Shown: positions 25,649 to 34,515, counted from the first letter of the stretch. The stretch: 64,000 bases of DNA from JAUMWX01 sp023394215 (GCA_050313995.1 JBNPMM010000001.1), one strand, 5' to 3'. A program made the numbers and translations. Notes: generated from the sequence alone by a model not told the origin.

Positions 25649-26314
25649 CTATGTCAATTCAGACTTTCTCACTTTCTTATATTCAATTTTTCCCACCAAA
25701 TACCTTGATAAATAAAAAATCAAACTCCCGTAAAGTATCCCGCCGGGTATATCCAAAAATACATGTTGCTTGATTAAAACTGTACTTATGGCTATTAAAA
25801 AACAAAATATAAGCATAGGCCACTTCATCCTTTTTATATCCATATGAAGAATCATCAACATAGCTATTACCATATCCGTAACATGCAAAGAAGGAAAACC
25901 GCTATAGTTGTTATCTACAGAGTATGTCCACTTTAACATATTTGAAAATACATCATCTCCAAGCGTAGCAATGTCGGGTCTTGTAATAATTGTTTGAAAA
26001 AAATAAAAAGTTATGTAACCGAATATATGCCCTAAAAAAAGTGCGGTAACATAAGAATAAAAGTCCTTATCCTTCCCCATATAAAAGAGCATAAATCCTA
26101 TAGCAAGCAAAACCGGCATATAAAAATGATACACTGTTACAAAAGGCGGTACCACCGGTATAAGATCATCCAAACCTATCCATAAATTTCGAACCTTACC
26201 CCAAGGCCTGTTCATGTAGCTAAAAGTAGGCCCTGCAAAAATAGGAAAAGCTATCAAATAAAAAATCTGATATGGATTTTTCCTAAACTTATCTATAAAC
26301 TTCTTCAAGTGCAT
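25649..26314 (-). CDS. PAP2 family phosphatase
   Basis: Membrane phosphatase of the PAP2/inositolphosphotransferase-like group, 221 residues with six predicted membrane segments. The catalytic motifs are the SGFPSLHVTDMVIAM segment (with the catalytic His) and KQHVFLDIPGG (second His and Asp), both near the outer membrane surface. The substrate may be an isoprenoid or phosphatidate. It overlaps the upstream gene by 26 bases, so co-translation is likely. Confidence 0.85.
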   Translation of the reverse strand: MHLKKFIDKFRKNPYQIFYLIAFPIFAGPTFSYMNRPWGKVRNLWIGLDDLIPVVPPFVTVYHFYMPVLLAIGFMLFYMGKDKDFYSYVTALFLGHIFGYITFYFFQTIITRPDIATLGDDVFSNMLKWTYSVDNNYSGFPSLHVTDMVIAMLMILHMDIKRMKWPMLIFCFLIAISTVLIKQHVFLDIPGGILYGSLIFYLSRYLVGKIEYKKVRKSELT

Positions 26315-27053
26315 CTCTCCTTTTTATAGACTTTTGTAATATACAAATAGCGGTATGTATCAGAACAATTATTATATTATACATTATTATTATAAAGCTT
26401 GTATATAGTAATTGATTATCTCCGAATAAAAAGTCCAAAACAGGCGGTTGTCTCATCAAATACGAATAATTCACATACGGATAAGAAGGTCTTAAAATAA
26501 AATTCACCATTAAAACTATAAAGTTGTATATACTTGTAAACTTTATGGCAAATAAGAGATTTTCTTTTGAAAATTTAACCTTATCAACAAAAATTAGGTA
26601 TACCACTATCCATGCCATAAAAATATGTACCAAGAAGAATTGGATATTGGTGTAGTGAGGAAAGGAAAACTTATAAAGATCCGGTATAAGCATGGCTATA
26701 AGTGAGCCTAAAATCCCCCAATAAACCCCTACACTTTTAAGTTTTTCAATATCGAAAGCTATTGAGCTTATAAGTATCCAGGTTGCTATCCTGCAGTGAT
26801 AAAGAGGCAATGACATATCTATCTTAAAGAATCCTGAACCGAACTGCCATGTATACAGTATTATTTGATCTATAAATAAAATCAATATAAACTTTTTAGA
26901 CAAGGTCAACCCTGCCGTTTGCTTCCTTAAATCTTTTCTCTTGGAAATAATAAAGGCCATTCCCAAAATCCATAAAACCAACATAAATACATGGACGCTC
27001 CCGAACAGTTTCAGTACAAATCCGTCCTCCGCTCCTCTAAAAAAAGTCTTCAT
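26289..27053 (-). CDS. YwaF-like integral membrane protein (TIGR02206)
   Basis: A 254-residue membrane protein with about seven hydrophobic segments and the family features SLPLYHCRIATWILISS (with the conserved His), GILGSLIAMLIPDL, PHYTNIQFFLVHIFMAW and a C-terminal NYSYLMRQPP. Its biochemical role is unknown. I start at ATG 27053 (GGGAG nine bases upstream); the frame is open further upstream but without a ribosome site. It is co-transcribed with the PAP2 gene. Confidence 0.82.
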   Translation of the reverse strand: MKTFFRGAEDGFVLKLFGSVHVFMLVLWILGMAFIISKRKDLRKQTAGLTLSKKFILILFIDQIILYTWQFGSGFFKIDMSLPLYHCRIATWILISSIAFDIEKLKSVGVYWGILGSLIAMLIPDLYKFSFPHYTNIQFFLVHIFMAWIVVYLIFVDKVKFSKENLLFAIKFTSIYNFIVLMVNFILRPSYPYVNYSYLMRQPPVLDFLFGDNQLLYTSFIIIMYNIIIVLIHTAICILQKSIKRRDALEEVYR

Positions 27054-27180
27054 ATAATCTCCCAAAAATTCAAATTTAAAAATATATAATAATCCCACAC
27101 TTGAATAATATAGGCTCAAGAAAAAAAAATCAATAATCTAACTAAATTGTTATAGGAAAATTTAAAATCTTGCTAATAGT

Positions 27181-27229
27181 CATTAATTAAAATTAATGGT
27201 ATTATTAAACTGATAAAATCAGTTGGAGG
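27181..27229 (+). promoter_or_regulatory. nagB leader: palindrome and ribosome-site hairpin
   Basis: CATTAAT-TAAA-ATTAATG at 27181-27198 is a perfect palindrome. AACTGA/TCAGTT (27208-27213 and 27219-27224) forms a small hairpin that ends exactly at the GGAGG of nagB. The first could be an operator and the second could limit ribosome access. Confidence 0.4.
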
Positions 27230-27233
27230 TAGT

Positions 27234-27977
27234 ATGAGGATAATTATAGAAGATGATTATGCAAAGCTTAGCTTGACTGCAGCTCAAATAGTAAAAAAAC
27301 AACTTTTGGAAAAACCTGATTCCGTCCTCGGCTTAGCTACCGGTTCGAGTCCCTTGGGCATGTATAAAAATCTTATAGCTATGTACAAGAAAGGTTTAAT
27401 CTCTTTCAAAAATGTCCATAGTATAAACTTGGATGAATATATAGGTTTAAGCGAAAACCACCCCCAAAGCTATCACTACTTTATGGCAAAAAACCTATTT
27501 GATCATATAGATATAGATAGGAAAAATACCCACATACCAAACGGGCTATCCTCTAATTTATCCGAGGAAATGATGGCATACGAGGCTCTCATAGACCGAC
27601 TTGGAGGGCAGGATATTCAAATACTCGGCATAGGAGAAAACGGACACATAGGATTCAATGAACCGTCAAACAAGCTTGAACTCTTTACTCACGTAGAAAA
27701 TTTAGCGGAATCGACTATAAAAGCAAATTCAAGATTTTTCAATAAAATTGATGATGTCCCCAAATCCGCTATTTCCATGGGGATAGGTTCAATATTCAAG
27801 GCAAAGCACATAATTCTTATTGCAAGCGGTATAAAGAAAGCCCCTATCATGAAAAATTTCTTTGATTCTACGGTAAGTTCCCTGCTCCCTGCAAGCTTTC
27901 TGAAACTGCACAAAAATGTAACCCTTATAATGGATAAAGAAAGCGCTAACTTAATAGAGGAAATTAAAAATTATTAG
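27234..27977 (+). CDS. nagB: Glucosamine-6-phosphate deaminase
   Basis: Converts glucosamine-6-phosphate to fructose-6-phosphate and ammonia. The 247-residue protein holds the phosphate-binding LGLATGSSPLGMY, the catalytic NLDEYIGL with Asp, the LGIGENGHIGFNEP loop with His, and AISMGIGSIFKAK. The length is typical. GGAGG precedes the ATG. No nagA or amino-sugar transporter gene is adjacent, so the gene is probably regulated alone. Confidence 0.95.
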   Translation: MRIIIEDDYAKLSLTAAQIVKKQLLEKPDSVLGLATGSSPLGMYKNLIAMYKKGLISFKNVHSINLDEYIGLSENHPQSYHYFMAKNLFDHIDIDRKNTHIPNGLSSNLSEEMMAYEALIDRLGGQDIQILGIGENGHIGFNEPSNKLELFTHVENLAESTIKANSRFFNKIDDVPKSAISMGIGSIFKAKHIILIASGIKKAPIMKNFFDSTVSSLLPASFLKLHKNVTLIMDKESANLIEEIKNY

Positions 27978-27993
27978 TAAAAAATTTTTAATA

Positions 27994-28034
27994 AATAGCT
28001 AAACTTAAGGAAATCTCATAGTTTAGCTATTTTG
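27994..28034 (+). terminator. Terminator after nagB
   Basis: ATAGCTAAACT/AGTTTAGCTAT stem with a TTTT tail, 17 bases after the stop codon. Confidence 0.75.
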
Positions 28035-28168
28035 ATATTATATGAATATTTGCTCACCTTTTATTTTCATGTCAATTCTAAAACATATACTGATATCGAT
28101 AGATTTTTAATATACTTCATGCTAAAATATTTTTGTAACAAAATATTTTTATTAAAAAGGAGATTTGT

Positions 28169-30103
28169 ATGAAGAAATTTAGGAAACTTTTTGCTATCCT
28201 TTTAGCTTCTGTCATGCTTTTATCTGCTTGTAGCAAACCTGCAGAAAAAGCCGGTGAAAAAACAGGCGAAAAAACCGCTGAAGCTAAATTCAAAGCCGGT
28301 GAATATCAAGCTTCTGCAAAAGGTTACAAGGGAGATGTAAAATTTAAGGTTACTTTTACTGATGCCAAAATTGAAAAAATTGAGGTTGTAGAAAGTAATG
28401 AAACCCCTGATATAGGCGGCAAAGCTATTGAAACATTGTCAGCTAAGGTAATTGAAAGCCAAAGCCTTGCGGTTGATGCGGTTTCAGGTGCTACCCTATC
28501 ATCAACAGCTTTTGCTACAGCCCTTGCCGATGCTGTAAAGCAAGCCGGCGGAAATGTGGAAGAGCTTTCTAAAAAAGCTGAAGAAGCCCCTAAAAAGGCT
28601 GTAAATCTTGAAACAGATGTACTTGTTATAGGTGGTGGCGGTGCCGGTTTATCAGCATCAATATCTGCCGCTCAAGCAGGTGCAAAGGTTATATTGATTG
28701 AGAAAACAGGTGCCCTTGGCGGAAATACAATAAGAGCCGGCGGCCCTTACAATGCAGTTGACCCTGAAAGACAAAAATCAGTTCCCGTAGCTGATGAAGC
28801 TTCTATGGCAAAGGTACTTGCCCTAACAACTAAAGAAGCTGTAAATGAAAGACATAAAGCTCTTATGGAAGAGCTAAAAAAAGACCTTGATGCTTATAAT
28901 GCAGGAGAAAAGAAAAGTCTTTTTGACAGCAAAGCATTACATAAACTACAAACTTATGACGGTGGAGATTATACAGGTAATCTTGCCCTTATAGAAAAAT
29001 TGATAGATGAATCTCTTGATACTTCCGTTTGGATGTCTGAAAACGGAGTTGAATGGAAAAACGATATAACTACAGTTCCCGGCGGTTTATGGCCAAGAGC
29101 CCACCTTCCTAAAGGTTCTGCCGGTGGAGACTATATAAAAGCCGGTGAAGCTAAGGCTAAGGAATTGGGAGTTACAATAATGTTGAACTCACCTGCTGCA
29201 GAACTTATAATTGAAGGCGGAAAAGTTGTAGGAGTAAAAGGTACAAGTGAAGGCGCTGAAATGACTATTAAGGCTAAGGCTGTAGTCCTTGCAACCGGCG
29301 GTTTTGCTGCCAACGTTGATATGAGATCCGAATATAATCCGGCTCTAATCAAAACTCTTCCTACTACAAACTCACCTGCTATTACAGGCGACGGTATTAC
29401 AATGGCTAAAGCTGCGAACGCAAACCTTGTGGGTATGGAATTTATCCAATCACTTCCTCTTGGAAACCCTGAAAATGGAGCTTTAAATGGCTGGATGGGC
29501 GGTTCCGGTGTAGAATACTACTACCAAATCAACAAAGAAGGTAAGAGATTTATGGCTGAAGACGGAAGAAGAGACTATATGACAAAATCTCTACTTGAAC
29601 AAACCGACGCTTTCTCTTATGTAATAACAAGCGGTAACAACGAATTAGAAGTTAACGATAAAAACACAAACATTTGGGGAGACAATGTTGAAGAACTTGT
29701 AAAGGAAGGTAAAGTATTCAAGGCTGATACTATCGAAGATTTAGCTAAACAAATAAATATAGACCCTGCTGTATTGAAGGAAACTCACGATAAATTCAAT
29801 TCATATGTAACTAACGGTAAGGACGAAGAATTCGGTAGAACCCTATTCGGCAAACCTTTAGATAAGGCTCCATACTATGCTTCTCCAAGAGTTCCTACAG
29901 TTCACCACACAATGGGTGGGGTTGAAATCGACCTTGAATGTCAAGTGTTGGGTAAAGATGGCAAGCCGATTCCGGGCTTATTTGCAGCCGGTGAAGTAAC
30001 AGGCGGTATTCATGGTAAAAACAGACTTGGCGGTAACGCTCTTGTAGATATACATGTATTCGGTAGAACTGCCGGTACAAATGCTGCAAAAGCTGCTAAA
30101 TAA
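28169..30103 (+). CDS. Surface flavoprotein reductase lipoprotein (FMN-binding + FAD_binding_2)
   Basis: A 644-residue lipoprotein, with lipobox LLSAC and Cys21 as the anchored residue. Residues 40-130 form an FMN_bind domain with DAVSGATLSS, where Thr109 is the expected site of covalent FMN attachment by ApbE/FmnB. From about 150 (VLVIGGGGAGLSAS) it is a fumarate-reductase-like FAD domain through to GNALVDIHVFGR. No heme motif is present. This architecture is that of extracellular reductases (fumarate, urocanate and similar acceptors) fed by flavin-based electron transfer. The acceptor is unknown. The gene is monocistronic with an AAGGAG site and its own terminator. Confidence 0.9.
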   Translation: MKKFRKLFAILLASVMLLSACSKPAEKAGEKTGEKTAEAKFKAGEYQASAKGYKGDVKFKVTFTDAKIEKIEVVESNETPDIGGKAIETLSAKVIESQSLAVDAVSGATLSSTAFATALADAVKQAGGNVEELSKKAEEAPKKAVNLETDVLVIGGGGAGLSASISAAQAGAKVILIEKTGALGGNTIRAGGPYNAVDPERQKSVPVADEASMAKVLALTTKEAVNERHKALMEELKKDLDAYNAGEKKSLFDSKALHKLQTYDGGDYTGNLALIEKLIDESLDTSVWMSENGVEWKNDITTVPGGLWPRAHLPKGSAGGDYIKAGEAKAKELGVTIMLNSPAAELIIEGGKVVGVKGTSEGAEMTIKAKAVVLATGGFAANVDMRSEYNPALIKTLPTTNSPAITGDGITMAKAANANLVGMEFIQSLPLGNPENGALNGWMGGSGVEYYYQINKEGKRFMAEDGRRDYMTKSLLEQTDAFSYVITSGNNELEVNDKNTNIWGDNVEELVKEGKVFKADTIEDLAKQINIDPAVLKETHDKFNSYVTNGKDEEFGRTLFGKPLDKAPYYASPRVPTVHHTMGGVEIDLECQVLGKDGKPIPGLFAAGEVTGGIHGKNRLGGNALVDIHVFGRTAGTNAAKAAK

Positions 30104-30114
30104 TATTTAAATTT

Positions 30115-30146
30115 AAGATAGCGTGTCAATAGACACGCTATTTTTT
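30115..30146 (+). terminator. Rho-independent terminator
   Basis: ATAGCGTGTC/GACACGCTAT stem, four-base loop, T6 tail, between the convergent flavoprotein and nitroreductase genes. Confidence 0.88.
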
Positions 30147-30156
30147 CATAAACTAT

Positions 30157-30906
30157 TTAATAGGAAACCTTAAATCCCTGCTTTTTAATTAAATCAAAAG
30201 TCTCAGATTTTTTTTCAACCTCGCTCATATTTTTATCAACTACCTGCTTGGTAAAAGAATCCACCCTTTGATTTGCATTTCTTAAATCATAATAGGTTTG
30301 CATAACTTGATCATATTCTTCAAATTCTTTTAAATATGAGTCAAATTTTTTATAAGTATCCACAAAAACCCTATGCTCAATTTCCATTCTCGGCTTTAAC
30401 TCAGGTGCCTGATCAGCATAACCTATACCCATACCCACAACCGGATAAGTGTTTTCAGGCAAATCCAAAAGCCTTATAAGCTCTTCCTGGTCATTCAATA
30501 TACATCCGAAATAAACTATTCCAAGACCCATAGATTCGGCGGCAACAGCAACACTTTGTGCCATTAAACTGGCATCAGTCCACCCTTGAAAAAATCTGTC
30601 GGTATCATTGGCAAAAATCGGTCCCGCTTCCTTTTCTTCCATTATTTTAACATTTCTATAATTATCAACTATAAAAACCAAAAGTTCCGGAGCTGTAGCA
30701 AGATAAGGCTGTTTTCCAATCTTTGCCATAGCCTCCCTCTTAGCTTGATCCTTAACCCTTATTATAGATGCATTTTGCATACCTGTGGAAGTGGATGTAC
30801 GATTTGCAACTTCAAACAGCAAATTTACCTTGTCCTCACTTATCGGGTCATCTTTCCATTTTCTTATACTTCTATGATTTAATAAAGTCTTGATTGTTTC
30901 GTTCAT
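30157..30906 (-). CDS. Nitroreductase family NAD(P)H oxidoreductase
   Basis: FMN-dependent reductase of 249 residues. NHRSIRKWKDDPIS at the N-terminus, the SMGLGIVYFGCI segment with its FMN contacts and the long C-terminal tail after MGIGYADQ fit the NfrA/FRP subgroup that reduces flavins, nitro compounds or quinones. Its C-terminus reaches 10 bases from the terminator shared with the flavoprotein gene. Physiological substrate unknown. Confidence 0.9.
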   Translation of the reverse strand: MNETIKTLLNHRSIRKWKDDPISEDKVNLLFEVANRTSTSTGMQNASIIRVKDQAKREAMAKIGKQPYLATAPELLVFIVDNYRNVKIMEEKEAGPIFANDTDRFFQGWTDASLMAQSVAVAAESMGLGIVYFGCILNDQEELIRLLDLPENTYPVVGMGIGYADQAPELKPRMEIEHRVFVDTYKKFDSYLKEFEEYDQVMQTYYDLRNANQRVDSFTKQVVDKNMSEVEKKSETFDLIKKQGFKVSY

Positions 30907-30986
30907 ATGTCCCCCTCTCTTATATATAAAATTATAATTTATAAGGTTTTCATAGTAAAGTTTTTAAATAATAAAGCATTTTAGGA

Positions 30987-31039
30987 TTGACAAGTATTCT
31001 TGTCATATATTATAATAGTTTTGACAACTAAACTTGTCA
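30987..31039 (+). promoter_or_regulatory. XRE gene promoter with two identical operators
   Basis: TTGACA at 30987-30992 and TATAAT at 31011-31016 (18-base spacer) form the promoter. Two palindromes TGACAA-N6-TTGTCA lie at 30988-31005, overlapping the -35, and at 31022-31039, covering the start of transcription. Their centres are 34 bases apart. Identical half-sites and spacing directly in front of an HTH gene indicate autorepression. Confidence 0.82.
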
Positions 31040-31057
31040 AAAGCTTAGGAGGATAAG

Positions 31058-31261
31058 ATGCCACTAATAAATAAATTAAAAGAATTTAGAATGGGTAAAG
31101 GACTTAACCAAGAAGATTTAGGAAAAATTATAGGAGTAAGCAGGCAAACCATAAGTTCTATTGAACGTGGAGACTACACTCCGTCTATAATAATTTGCCT
31201 AAAACTTGCAAAAGAATTTAAAGTAGCTGTCGAAGATATTTTTAACTACACGGAGGGATAA
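31058..31261 (+). CDS. XRE-family transcriptional regulator
   Basis: A 67-residue Cro/C1-type helix-turn-helix protein: LKEFRMGKGLNQEDLGKIIGVSRQTISSIERGDYTPS is the complete DNA-binding domain, followed only by a short helix. AGGAGG precedes the ATG. Proteins of this length typically repress a small membrane protein encoded next to them, as here: the next gene starts 1 base after the stop. Twin palindromes upstream suggest self-regulation. Confidence 0.93.
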   Translation: MPLINKLKEFRMGKGLNQEDLGKIIGVSRQTISSIERGDYTPSIIICLKLAKEFKVAVEDIFNYTEG

Positions 31262-31262
31262 T

Positions 31263-31943
31263 ATGGAAAGATCGGAAAGAAAATTACTAATAGTAAAAAT
31301 GATTTTTGCTACATTCATAGGTATGATTCTTAGTAGCTTATTTCATATGACAAATATTAAAAACTTATTTGAAGGATTTCAAAACCTACTGATAAAATAC
31401 TCTAAATATTCGCTTTATTTTACAATGTTTGCTTCTCTAACTTTATCCTACTTTCTCGGATTAAAAGCTGATAGAACTTTAAGTTTTGATGAAAGCATAA
31501 AACATCTTTACCTTGAAGAAAAAATACTTCAGGTATCTATCCTGCTTTGTATATTCTTTTTAGTTGGAGCCTTATCAGGCATTATATATTGCGAAAATAA
31601 TAATTTTTCTTACAAACTTAGGGAATATATTCTTTTATTATTATCCTGGTTAATCTACTCAATACTCTTAATATGCCTGATAAGTAGGCTCTATGAAAAG
31701 TTAAAATCCTTATCTCTAAATAGAAAAGGAAATGTATTCTCTTTTAGATTTGATAAAGATTGGCTTAATTCGGCTGATGAGTATGAAAAACTTTTGATAT
31801 ATGAAAAATCCTACAAGGCTCACAAAAGGATGACTGTATGTGCAACATTATTGCTTATAATATATGCCGGGCTTGCAATAAGCCAAACCTTTCCTCTATT
31901 TCCTATTATATTTATACTGCTGCCACTTTTGATGGGTATTTAA
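31263..31943 (+). CDS. Membrane protein resembling DUF3169
   Basis: A 226-residue protein with about six hydrophobic segments. Between the fourth and fifth is a cytoplasmic stretch with WLNSADEYEKLLIYEKSYKAHK, which resembles the conserved part of DUF3169 proteins. These are often paired with a 67-residue XRE regulator (general knowledge). Function unknown. It is translationally coupled to the regulator and ends in a terminator. Confidence 0.7.
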   Translation: MERSERKLLIVKMIFATFIGMILSSLFHMTNIKNLFEGFQNLLIKYSKYSLYFTMFASLTLSYFLGLKADRTLSFDESIKHLYLEEKILQVSILLCIFFLVGALSGIIYCENNNFSYKLREYILLLLSWLIYSILLICLISRLYEKLKSLSLNRKGNVFSFRFDKDWLNSADEYEKLLIYEKSYKAHKRMTVCATLLLIIYAGLAISQTFPLFPIIFILLPLLMGI

Positions 31944-31946
31944 ATA

Positions 31947-31971
31947 AAACCACCGGATAAGCCGGTGGTTT
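31947..31971 (+). terminator. Rho-independent terminator
   Basis: AACCACCGG/CCGGTGGTT stem with a short loop and T-rich tail, right after the membrane-protein stop. Confidence 0.8.
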
Positions 31972-32029
31972 ACTTTATTCTCATAGAATACTATATATAA
32001 AACTTAAATATCAATAACTAATCAAATTG

Positions 32030-32635
32030 TCATAAAAAGACATTTGGAAAAATTTTATAAAGCAGATTATTTACCAATAACTTAAAATTCTTAATGCTTA
32101 TGATTTTTTCTAAGTCAACTCCGTTTAGATCTCGTATCTGATCTATTGTCATATTCTTATACATCATTTCTTCTTTATCATCAACCGAATAATCTTCCAA
32201 AATACCATTTTTAAAAACAAACTTGTACGACTTTTCTTCTTCCGAATGCTTCAAATCCACCAATTTGTTAAAAGAATACTCCAATTCATAAAGTCTTGTT
32301 ACATAAACTTCAACCCTATCCTCTACACTGTCAATTCTTATATTTTCCTTAAGTTCTACAACTCGCTGAGATAATCCTCTATTAAAATATCTGTCAAATT
32401 TCAACTTACTGTAATTATCAAAAAAATCTTTTAATTTATTATCCGAAAATTGAAAATACCTATCACTCATAAAATCATTATAAGTAACTATTTCACTTCC
32501 ATTTAAAATTCTATCCCTATTATCTAAAAATTTTTTAATATTTTCCACTTGCACACTATCAGCTGCAAATGCCGACTTTGATAAAACAGCAAATAAGAGT
32601 AAAATAACCAACAAGCACCTTATTTTACGATTCAT
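32030..32635 (-). CDS. Secreted protein of unknown function
   Basis: A 201-residue protein with a clear signal peptide (basic MNRKIRC, hydrophobic core, cleavage about SAFA-AD). The mature part is charged and probably alpha+beta, with no motif I recognise and no cell-wall anchor. AAGGAG lies before the ATG. Its promoter region carries two tandem 14-base repeats. It is monocistronic. Confidence 0.78.
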   Translation of the reverse strand: MNRKIRCLLVILLLFAVLSKSAFAADSVQVENIKKFLDNRDRILNGSEIVTYNDFMSDRYFQFSDNKLKDFFDNYSKLKFDRYFNRGLSQRVVELKENIRIDSVEDRVEVYVTRLYELEYSFNKLVDLKHSEEEKSYKFVFKNGILEDYSVDDKEEMMYKNMTIDQIRDLNGVDLEKIISIKNFKLLVNNLLYKIFPNVFL

Positions 32636-32671
32636 AAAAACTCCTTTATTCTAATTCCTATAAACTCATAA

Positions 32672-32706
32672 TATACTGTCGCCAAAATTTACTATACTGT
32701 TACCAA
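32672..32706 (-). promoter_or_regulatory. Tandem direct repeats 21 bases apart upstream of the secreted protein
   Basis: TATACTGTCGCCAA (32672-32685) and TATACTGTTACCAA (32693-32706), written on the + strand, match at 12 of 14 positions and are spaced by exactly two helical turns, as seen for dimeric activators of the LytTR or OmpR type. They lie 37-71 bases from the start codon. Confidence 0.5.
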
Positions 32707-32789
32707 CTACCAAACAAGCAATTCCTAATACTATCTACAATGCAATTGTACTTTATAAAAAAATTTTTTTCAAGCAAACCTTATCCTAT

Positions 32790-33482
32790 CTAAATCTCAT
32801 AATCTTCAAGCACCTGCAAAAATTCATTTGCATTCTTTACAAATCTTAAAAGCACAAGGGAAGATTTTTTAGCCCCCCTATTTCTTATAAATTGCAAAGT
32901 TTTCGCCTCCATTTTATTTTTTCTGCAAAGGGCCAGGATATCGGCAAGTCTTTCAGTTCTATTAACCATATACAGCTCCCCCTTATCCTTAAGCAGAAAA
33001 AAAGCAAGTGAAAAAATCTTTTCAAGAAAATTTTCATCATCTTCTATCTTTGCCATATTTTTCCTCTGTGTTTTAGTAGACAGCCCTCTTGAAGTTTTCA
33101 TATATGGAGGATTTATTAAGATATAGTCAAAAGCCTCTCTATTCTCATCGAGCCTAAGCTTAAACATATCCATATTAAGGACTTGCGCCCCTATATTATT
33201 TTGTCCTATATTATAAAAATTTAATTTATATGAAACCTCCTCTTTTTCAACAAAGAGAAGATTTTCAAGCCCTGTAAGTCTGGAATATATGAGTCCGACT
33301 ATACCTGTACCTGAACACAAGTCCAGAACCCTTGCCACTTTCTTTTTACAATAAGTGCTTGAGAAATTCGCAAGGCAAACAGCATCAACCCCAAACTTAA
33401 AATGAGCAGGATCCTGCAAAATACTTAAATTATACTTTTCTATACGTTCATTTACAAAACTATCTATATTCTCTATACTCAT
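32790..33482 (-). CDS. tRNA1(Val) (adenine37-N6)-methyltransferase-like protein
   Basis: SAM-dependent methyltransferase of 230 residues, TrmN6/YfiC type. DPAHFKFGVDAVCLANFS at the N-terminus, LDLCSGTGIVGLI for SAM, and the catalytic LINPPYMK (NPPY) are the hallmark segments. In E. coli the homologue methylates A37 of tRNA1(Val). It overlaps the upstream gene by 23 bases and has no strong ribosome site, suggesting translational coupling. The C-terminus is complete. Confidence 0.87.
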   Translation of the reverse strand: MSIENIDSFVNERIEKYNLSILQDPAHFKFGVDAVCLANFSSTYCKKKVARVLDLCSGTGIVGLIYSRLTGLENLLFVEKEEVSYKLNFYNIGQNNIGAQVLNMDMFKLRLDENREAFDYILINPPYMKTSRGLSTKTQRKNMAKIEDDENFLEKIFSLAFFLLKDKGELYMVNRTERLADILALCRKNKMEAKTLQFIRNRGAKKSSLVLLRFVKNANEFLQVLEDYEI

Positions 33483-34350
33483 AACACTTATCTTCTTCCA
33501 TAATCCTTACATAATATATGTCCTTGCCTTTATCATAATATATATCATCTCCCTGCGAATGGTTCCCGTCACTTATAAATACCCCATCCTTAGAGATAAG
33601 GTCCCCATCCGTATAAATTTCAGATATCTTCCCTATATTTTCAGCCTCTTGGGGTAATTTTACGGCTTCATATTTACTTATCTGTAAAAGCTTGTCCCCA
33701 TAAGAAATCCTTGACGGTTGCAACCATTCCAAATAAGAAAGATAATTCTTTTCTTCCTTACTGAAAGATACTGTAAGCAAATACAGATCCTTATTTGTAT
33801 CCCTAATTGTAAATTTCTCAAATAACTCTCTCTTTTCTTCTTCATTCAAATTATCTCCATAAGAGAAAACCAAAAGAGGAATCTCCCTGTCAAAAAATAT
33901 TTCCTCCTTGTTTTCCAACTGTATGACAGCTGGTTTTCGCCCCTCTTTTATAGGTAAATCCAAGGGCAAATATGTATACTTTGACTCTTTTTGTTCAAAG
34001 GAATTTTCATATATAAGACTTGCCAAAAAATTATTATAAGATAAATCCTTAAGCCTAATCCCTATACTTCCCTTCTCAGACTGGGCCTCAAAATTTATAC
34101 CTTCATTTCTCTTTTTATATTCACCATTTTCAAGTTTATATGTTTTAAAGCTTATGCTCTTTAACCCCTTAGCTGTCGAATACTTAAAAAAGTAATCTTG
34201 TACTTTTACTATATTTGCAAGCTTAGGGTCAAAATCCTCATACTTAGCCTTTTCTATATACATTTTTCCACCGGAACCTGCCCTCATAAAACTTATTACA
34301 AGCACAAAAAGAGCCACAAGCCACATTAAATATTTATACGTATTTTTCAA
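33460..34350 (-). CDS. Membrane-anchored protein of unknown function
   Basis: A 296-residue protein with one N-terminal hydrophobic segment (residues 6-24) that may be a signal anchor, followed by a Lys/Glu-rich, strand-containing extracytoplasmic region. No family recognised. Near the C-terminus DGNHSQGDDIYYDKG and YYVRIMEEDKCYEYREYR are notable for their polarity and single Cys. It precedes and overlaps the methyltransferase gene, which is probably only a transcriptional association. Confidence 0.75.
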   Translation of the reverse strand: MKNTYKYLMWLVALFVLVISFMRAGSGGKMYIEKAKYEDFDPKLANIVKVQDYFFKYSTAKGLKSISFKTYKLENGEYKKRNEGINFEAQSEKGSIGIRLKDLSYNNFLASLIYENSFEQKESKYTYLPLDLPIKEGRKPAVIQLENKEEIFFDREIPLLVFSYGDNLNEEEKRELFEKFTIRDTNKDLYLLTVSFSKEEKNYLSYLEWLQPSRISYGDKLLQISKYEAVKLPQEAENIGKISEIYTDGDLISKDGVFISDGNHSQGDDIYYDKGKDIYYVRIMEEDKCYEYREYR

Positions 34351-34449
34351 ATTATCAACTCCTTAAATTCTTTATATTATTATATAACATAAATTTGATT
34401 TTGTTAGAAAAAAACAGACTAAATTTCCCATAAAAATAGTTAGTTGCAA

Positions 34450-34501
34450 TTGACAATATCAGGGTCTTGAGCTATACTAAAGTTAGTTAACGCGCACTAA
34501 C
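34450..34501 (+). promoter_or_regulatory. feo promoter and candidate iron operator
   Basis: A consensus TTGACA (34450-34455) and TATACT (34473-34478), 17-base spacer. Just downstream lies GTTAGT-N8-ACTAAC (34482-34501) covering the start of transcription. Another TAGTTAG copy (34437-34443) lies before the -35. The position fits an iron-responsive repressor; the regulator is not identified. Confidence 0.7.
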
Positions 34502-34515
34502 CTATAGGAGGTATC

